The notes under the pieces: generated by a model
What the model saw: the letters and a program-made list of their open reading frames with translations, nothing else
What the model was told of the DNA's origin: nothing
Database searches by the model: none
Shown here: one piece after another, positions 39,105 to 41,745 of the stretch
How positions within the stretch are numbered: the first letter of the stretch is position 1
Layout of the letters: every line of letters begins with the position of its first letter
Position numbers and translations under genes: made by a program
Virus record (IMG/VR): IMGVR_UViG_3300041809_000490
Coordinates: 1 to 41,745 of that record
Strand: one strand, 5' to 3'
DNA from: a virus
DNA length: 41,745 nt

Positions 39105-39340
39105 TGATCTTCGACGCCTTCGAACTGAGCCGTTCGGCCAAGGTTCTCAACGGCTACTACCGCCTCACGCGCTGGGCGCGACCGTCGTGGTGGAAACTCA
39201 TGCTGGAACGGCCACGACCTGGGACTGAATCTTACTGGACGGTTGTGTTCTGTCGGATGCGAGGTCATGCTGGGCACATCTACTACAGCAGCGGCTTGGA
39301 ACCCGATGACCGTTGCTCTCGATGCCTTGAGGAGTATTGA
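39104..39340 (+). CDS. Small zinc-binding-type protein (78 aa)
   Basis: ATG 39104 overlaps the previous stop (TGATG). FCRMRGHAGHIYYSSGLEPD and CSRCLEEY give a C/H/H/C/C arrangement like small zinc proteins of actinophages. N-terminus basic and aromatic (WARPSWWKLMLERP). Function unknown. Confidence 0.6.
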   Translation: MIFDAFELSRSAKVLNGYYRLTRWARPSWWKLMLERPRPGTESYWTVVFCRMRGHAGHIYYSSGLEPDDRCSRCLEEY

Positions 39341-39369
39341 GTTGAAACCCGAAGGCTGCGGCCATCAGC

Positions 39370-39385
39370 GGAGCCGGGAGGACTG
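39370..39385 (+). repeat. Partial start-associated repeat
   Basis: CGGAGCCGGGAGGACTG ends directly at ATG 39386. It shares CGGGAGGACTGATGA with copy 3 but lacks the GACTCTACT part. The gap 39341-39369 contains no supportable gene. Confidence 0.5.
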
Positions 39386-39637
39386 ATGAGCAGGGGTGGA
39401 TGCACATTCTGCATTGATGCGGGAGCGGACTTCGATTGGTGCCGCGTCTGTGGGCGTGGATTGCCCGATGCTGCGTCGGAGATGCCAGAACCTGCTCCTG
39501 CACCCATCCTCAAAGCCATCCGTAAGGCCCGCGGTCATCTAACAGGGCCAGAGGTCGTGCAGGCAACCCTCGCCACCCATCCGCCTGACTGCGATTGCGG
39601 CAAACACGGTCGGGCCGACTCTACTCGGGAGGACTGA
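39386..39637 (+). CDS. Small cysteine-rich protein (83 aa)
   Basis: ATG 39386 with GGGAGGA upstream. Cys pairs CTFC and CRVCG, then CDCGKH near the end, suggest one or two zinc sites. Middle helix ILKAIRKARGHLTGPEVVQA. Ends GRADSTRED, encoded by repeat copy 3. Confidence 0.6.
   Translation: MSRGGCTFCIDAGADFDWCRVCGRGLPDAASEMPEPAPAPILKAIRKARGHLTGPEVVQATLATHPPDCDCGKHGRADSTRED
39611..39633 (+). repeat. Start-associated repeat, copy 3
   Basis: CGGGCCGACTCTACT then CGGGAGGA, followed by CTG and ATG 39637. Encodes upstream RADSTRED. Confidence 0.75.
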
Positions 39638-39804
39638 TGAGGCTTTGGAAATGTAAACCCCCAGAGCCAGATGTGCGCTCCACTGAGGAATATCGCTTGG
39701 GTTGGGAGATTGGCCTAGCTCTCTGTCCTGACGAACGAGCTGTGCGAGCAATCCGGCAACTTGAAGCCGAACGTGACTCTACTCGACGAGAGGAGGAACG
39801 ATGA
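39637..39804 (+). CDS. Small hypothetical protein (55 aa)
   Basis: ATG 39637 (CTGATG, stop-start overlap). MRLWKCKPPEPDVRSTEEY, a helix IGLALCPDERAVRAIRQLEA, and the ending ERDSTRREEER from repeat copy 4. Unknown function. Confidence 0.55.
   Translation: MRLWKCKPPEPDVRSTEEYRLGWEIGLALCPDERAVRAIRQLEAERDSTRREEER
39772..39797 (+). repeat. Start-associated repeat, copy 4
   Basis: CGTGACTCTACTCGACG then AGAGGAGGA, four bases before ATG 39801. A diverged copy with three extra bases. Encodes DSTRREE. Confidence 0.65.
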
Positions 39805-39902
39805 AACGATGGAAGCTGTTCATTACCTTCCATGGGGGTTACAAATATCCAGGACGCCCCGTCGGTCCTTGGAAGACGCGGCAAGTCGAGGGGGAGAATT
39901 GA
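39801..39902 (+). CDS. Tiny hypothetical protein (33 aa)
   Basis: ATG 39801 with AGGAGGA upstream. MKRWKLFITFHGGYKYPG and a short basic/acidic tail. The strong ribosome site and ATGA overlap argue for translation. Confidence 0.5.
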   Translation: MKRWKLFITFHGGYKYPGRPVGPWKTRQVEGEN

Positions 39903-39903
39903 G

Positions 39904-40368
39904 ATGGACCCGATGCCGGTTTTCACGATCAAGGCCAAGGACAACTTCTCACTTGGCACTATCGCCTGGTATCGCAATCTCTGCATGGAGCATGGGCTAG
40001 TTCGTCAGGCTGGTGAGGTTGATAAGGCATACAACGAGATACGCGATTGGCGCGAGCGACACCCCGATCAAATGAAGATGCCAGATCACACCCATGTCCC
40101 GGCCCGCTCCGACTCTACTCTGATGGCTGAATCAGACCTTTACGGGGCTGGCCCGCAACCAACATACAAGGACTGGCGCGAACGCGCTCTAAAAGCCGAG
40201 CAAGCCCTAGCCCGCTTGTCTTCTGATGCAGCGGTTCATGCAGCAGCGAAGGCGATCCAAGAAGCAGAAGGCGGCGAGACGGTTGGAGAAACCCTGCGAA
40301 TCGTGGCCCGCCTAGCCCTCAAAGCCGCTCTCGATGCAGCCCAAGCAAACCCAACGGAGGAGCGATGA
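39904..40368 (+). CDS. Fused hypothetical protein with internal repeat remnant
   Basis: ATG 39904, GGGGGAG upstream, 154 residues. The first 75 residues (FTIKAKDNFSLGTIAWYRNL, then EVDKAYNEIRDWRERHPDQM, PDHTHVPARSDST) look like a complete small protein of a type common in actinophages. Then comes a second start-like MAESDLYGAGPQPTYKDWRE and a helical protein to NPTEER. The junction is repeat copy 5 lacking the ribosome site, so two genes appear fused by an 8-base loss. Confidence 0.6.
   Translation: MDPMPVFTIKAKDNFSLGTIAWYRNLCMEHGLVRQAGEVDKAYNEIRDWRERHPDQMKMPDHTHVPARSDSTLMAESDLYGAGPQPTYKDWRERALKAEQALARLSSDAAVHAAAKAIQEAEGGETVGETLRIVARLALKAALDAAQANPTEER
40105..40125 (+). repeat. Start-associated repeat, copy 5 (deleted RBS)
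   Basis: CGCTCCGACTCTACT followed directly by CTGATG. Compared with copy 3, exactly the eight bases CGGGAGGA are missing, which also joins the two reading frames. Confidence 0.7.
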
Positions 40369-40802
40369 GCGAATTGGACCAAGAAATAGCTCAGGTACTC
40401 GCCAAGCTCTCAATCTGCTCTGAGGTATCAGCAGCCAGCTTTGACTCATCTGGACGCAGCTCAGAGACGGACATCGGAGGCAATCGTCCACCAGGCGGCA
40501 TCGACCATGAGGGAGATCGAGATCGAGACTGGCGAATGAAATCAGCAGAGCACTTCCGCCGGCGCTGGCAACGAGCTCACTCAGAGCAAGCCCTCAGAGC
40601 AATTCTCAAGGATGCAGAAGCTGCGCTTGAGGCTTGGCAGCGACAGCCAGTAGACCGAGATCCAGCGCTAGCCGATCCTCAATGGAAGCGCTGGGTGGGC
40701 GAATCAAGGCTCTCGAGCAAAGAGATCGCAGCCAAATACAGCATCTCGCGCCAGTATGTCCGCCGGATCAAAGTGCTCTACACGACGGAGCTAGTTGCAT
40801 GA
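40365..40802 (+). CDS. HTH-containing hypothetical protein (145 aa)
   Basis: ATG 40365 with GGAGGAGCG upstream, ATGA-coupled. Acidic N-terminus, a basic helix (AEHFRRRWQRAHSEQALRAI) and a C-terminal HTH-like segment (LSSKEIAAKYSISRQYVRRI). Possible regulator or terminase-small-like DNA binder. Confidence 0.6.
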   Translation: MSELDQEIAQVLAKLSICSEVSAASFDSSGRSSETDIGGNRPPGGIDHEGDRDRDWRMKSAEHFRRRWQRAHSEQALRAILKDAEAALEAWQRQPVDRDPALADPQWKRWVGESRLSSKEIAAKYSISRQYVRRIKVLYTTELVA

Positions 40803-40803
40803 C

Positions 40804-41040
40804 ATGACTACTCAATCGACAGCTAAGAAGCTGCTGGTCTGGACAGTCGCTATTGGCGCTTACTTTGGTCTTCCGGCCATTGTCTTCGCCATATCGCCAC
40901 TAGGTCGCATGACTGAGGGCGTACTCGGCGACCTACTTGGCTACCGAACCGGCGGTCAAGTCTTCCTGCTGTTGCTCCTAGCTGCTTCTGTAGCCATCCT
41001 GTACCGCGTCGCTCACTGGGATTGGCTCAATCGTCCATAG
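40804..41040 (+). CDS. Two-pass membrane protein (78 aa)
   Basis: ATG 40804, just after the previous stop. Two hydrophobic helices (LLVWTVAIGAYFGLPAIVF and VFLLLLLAASVAILY) around a Gly/Arg loop. Unknown role; a late or host-interaction membrane protein. Confidence 0.6.
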   Translation: MTTQSTAKKLLVWTVAIGAYFGLPAIVFAISPLGRMTEGVLGDLLGYRTGGQVFLLLLLAASVAILYRVAHWDWLNRP

Positions 41041-41074
41041 CGCGCTGAACGAGCAATCGTGAGCGATGGTTTGC

Positions 41075-41103
41075 TTGACAAGACAACCAAGATCGTGTAA
41101 ACC
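41075..41103 (+). promoter_or_regulatory. Candidate promoter TTGACA-N17-TAAACC
   Basis: Perfect -35 (41075-41080), spacer 17, weaker -10 (41098-41103). It lies in the 137-base gap 41041-41177, which otherwise holds no gene I can support. Confidence 0.45.
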
Positions 41104-41177
41104 GAATTCTTACGCTGCACGAGTCCGCTCTAGCGACTCTGCTTGCGCCCTGATCGACCAACGCGAGGTCGTCCAAA

Positions 41178-41441
41178 TTGAAGATTCTTCTGCCGATGAA
41201 GCACGGCTCAGCCATCGTCGGGATCAATGGGAGTCTGCGCGTGATCGATGCACCCAAGGGCTGTAGGGGCTTCTCAACCGGATGCCAATGCCAAAGCTGC
41301 CGCGAGCGCGAAGCCAGAGCTCGACGCAAGGCAGAGCACCTTGACGCCCTCAAACCCAATCGCTGCTCCTGTGATCGCCCACTCAGAGACGATATGAGCT
41401 GCGGCAAGTGTGGAAAGCCGATCTCGAGGATGGCCGCATGA
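41178..41441 (+). CDS. Cysteine-rich protein (87 aa)
   Basis: TTG 41178 with GAGGT upstream (an in-frame ATG at 41196 has no such site). CQCQSC, then CSCDRPLRDDMSCGKCGK, form two zinc-ribbon-like knuckles. The N-terminus AIVGINGSLRVIDAPKG is beta-rich. Preceded by a candidate promoter. Function unknown. Confidence 0.6.
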   Translation: MKILLPMKHGSAIVGINGSLRVIDAPKGCRGFSTGCQCQSCREREARARRKAEHLDALKPNRCSCDRPLRDDMSCGKCGKPISRMAA

Positions 41442-41488
41442 GCGATCCAGTGGATTGGCCAGAGGACGATCGCATGGAATACCAATGA
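41438..41488 (+). CDS. Candidate micro-ORF (16 aa)
   Basis: ATGA-coupled at both ends; product MSDPVDWPEDDRMEYQ. Too short for confidence; may only serve translational coupling. Confidence 0.3.
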   Translation: MSDPVDWPEDDRMEYQ

Positions 41489-41682
41489 GCGACGATCAAC
41501 AGAACGATCTGACGAACAACGATCAACCGAACTGGCGTCGTAGATCAACAGGCTTGTATCTGCCAGATGGTGTGCCCGATGGTGGACAGAAGCCACCGGT
41601 CGGCTTCATTGCAGCGATGCAACCCTCATCGCATAGCAACGACAAACCACTACTCAACCCCAGAGCAGAGACCAGCGAGTAG
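41485..41682 (+). CDS. Small hypothetical protein (65 aa)
   Basis: ATG 41485 overlaps the micro-ORF stop. Polar, Asn/Asp/Gln-rich start (MSDDQQNDLTNNDQPNW), then RSTGLYLPDGVPDGG and GFIAAMQPSSHSND. Probably disordered. After it, 41683-41745 holds no complete gene. Confidence 0.5.
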   Translation: MSDDQQNDLTNNDQPNWRRRSTGLYLPDGVPDGGQKPPVGFIAAMQPSSHSNDKPLLNPRAETSE

Positions 41683-41745
41683 AGCAAGCAGCACTGAGGC
41701 TGATGGGTGGCGCCGGGTCGAAAAGTTGAGCGAGCTGCTGGTTGA

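Noticed and set aside
41683-41745. Frame reading ADGWRRVEKLSELLV at the window end
   Set aside because: No start codon visible upstream; could be an incomplete gene or chance.
1-41745. tRNA genes, CRISPR arrays, insertion sequences, integrase and attachment sites
   Set aside because: I looked for tRNA T-loop boxes, direct repeats with regular spacers, transposase and integrase motifs and saw none.

Overview
This window reads as most or all of a tailed bacteriophage genome with a contractile tail (myovirus morphology, Caudoviricetes). The diagnostic genes are a tail sheath, a tube, a gp25-like wedge, a baseplate J protein and a tail protein I. Base composition is GC-rich, GTG and TTG starts are common, and ATGA/GTGA stop-start overlaps are pervasive. 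Several small cysteine-rich proteins and a C1-like peptidase resemble families common in actinobacteria and their phages, so an actinobacterial (Actinomycetota) host is the best guess, but this is inference. I see no integrase, phage repressor, DNA polymerase, primase or helicase.

Region 1 (about 1-14.2 kb) is packaging and head: an HNH protein overlapping the terminase large subunit, portal, HK97-type prohead protease, and then two different, clearly homologous HK97-fold major capsid proteins (4739-5917 and 6747-8441). Each capsid gene is followed by small beta-rich accessory proteins. A beta-helix/LamG tailspike and a polyglycine adhesin-like protein come next, which is unusual inside a head module. 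Connector and completion genes follow. Region 2 (14.2-27.7 kb) is the contractile tail: tail completion and terminator-like genes, sheath, tube, a tail assembly chaperone pair with a -1 frameshift site, a short tape measure, a LysM protein, a hub carrying two lytic domains, a fibre, gp25, J, I and a C1q-like fibre. Region 3 (27.7-31.5 kb) is lysis and host interaction: a reverse-strand pair of small genes, two membrane proteins, a signal-bearing GH24 endolysin, a holin, a C1-like peptidase and a PLD-like nuclease, closed by a strong terminator. Region 4 (31.5-41.7 kb) is early/accessory: a reverse-strand HNH gene, an HTH regulator with its own promoter, a probable recombination protein, an Hjc-like resolvase, an MT-A70 methyltransferase and many tiny genes.

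The most interesting signals are: (i) tandem, diverged major capsid proteins; (ii) a dispersed repeat at 38.7-40.1 kb that encodes the last residues of one small gene and carries the ribosome-binding site of the next, with one copy in which an 8-base loss has fused two genes; (iii) nuclease genes on the reverse strand with promoters placed so that the transcripts would be leaderless; (iv) a promoter immediately followed by a terminator at 31.45-31.54 kb; and (v) a hairpin-rich gene-poor interval at 36.08-36.43 kb. All homology calls come from reading motifs by eye; no database search was possible.
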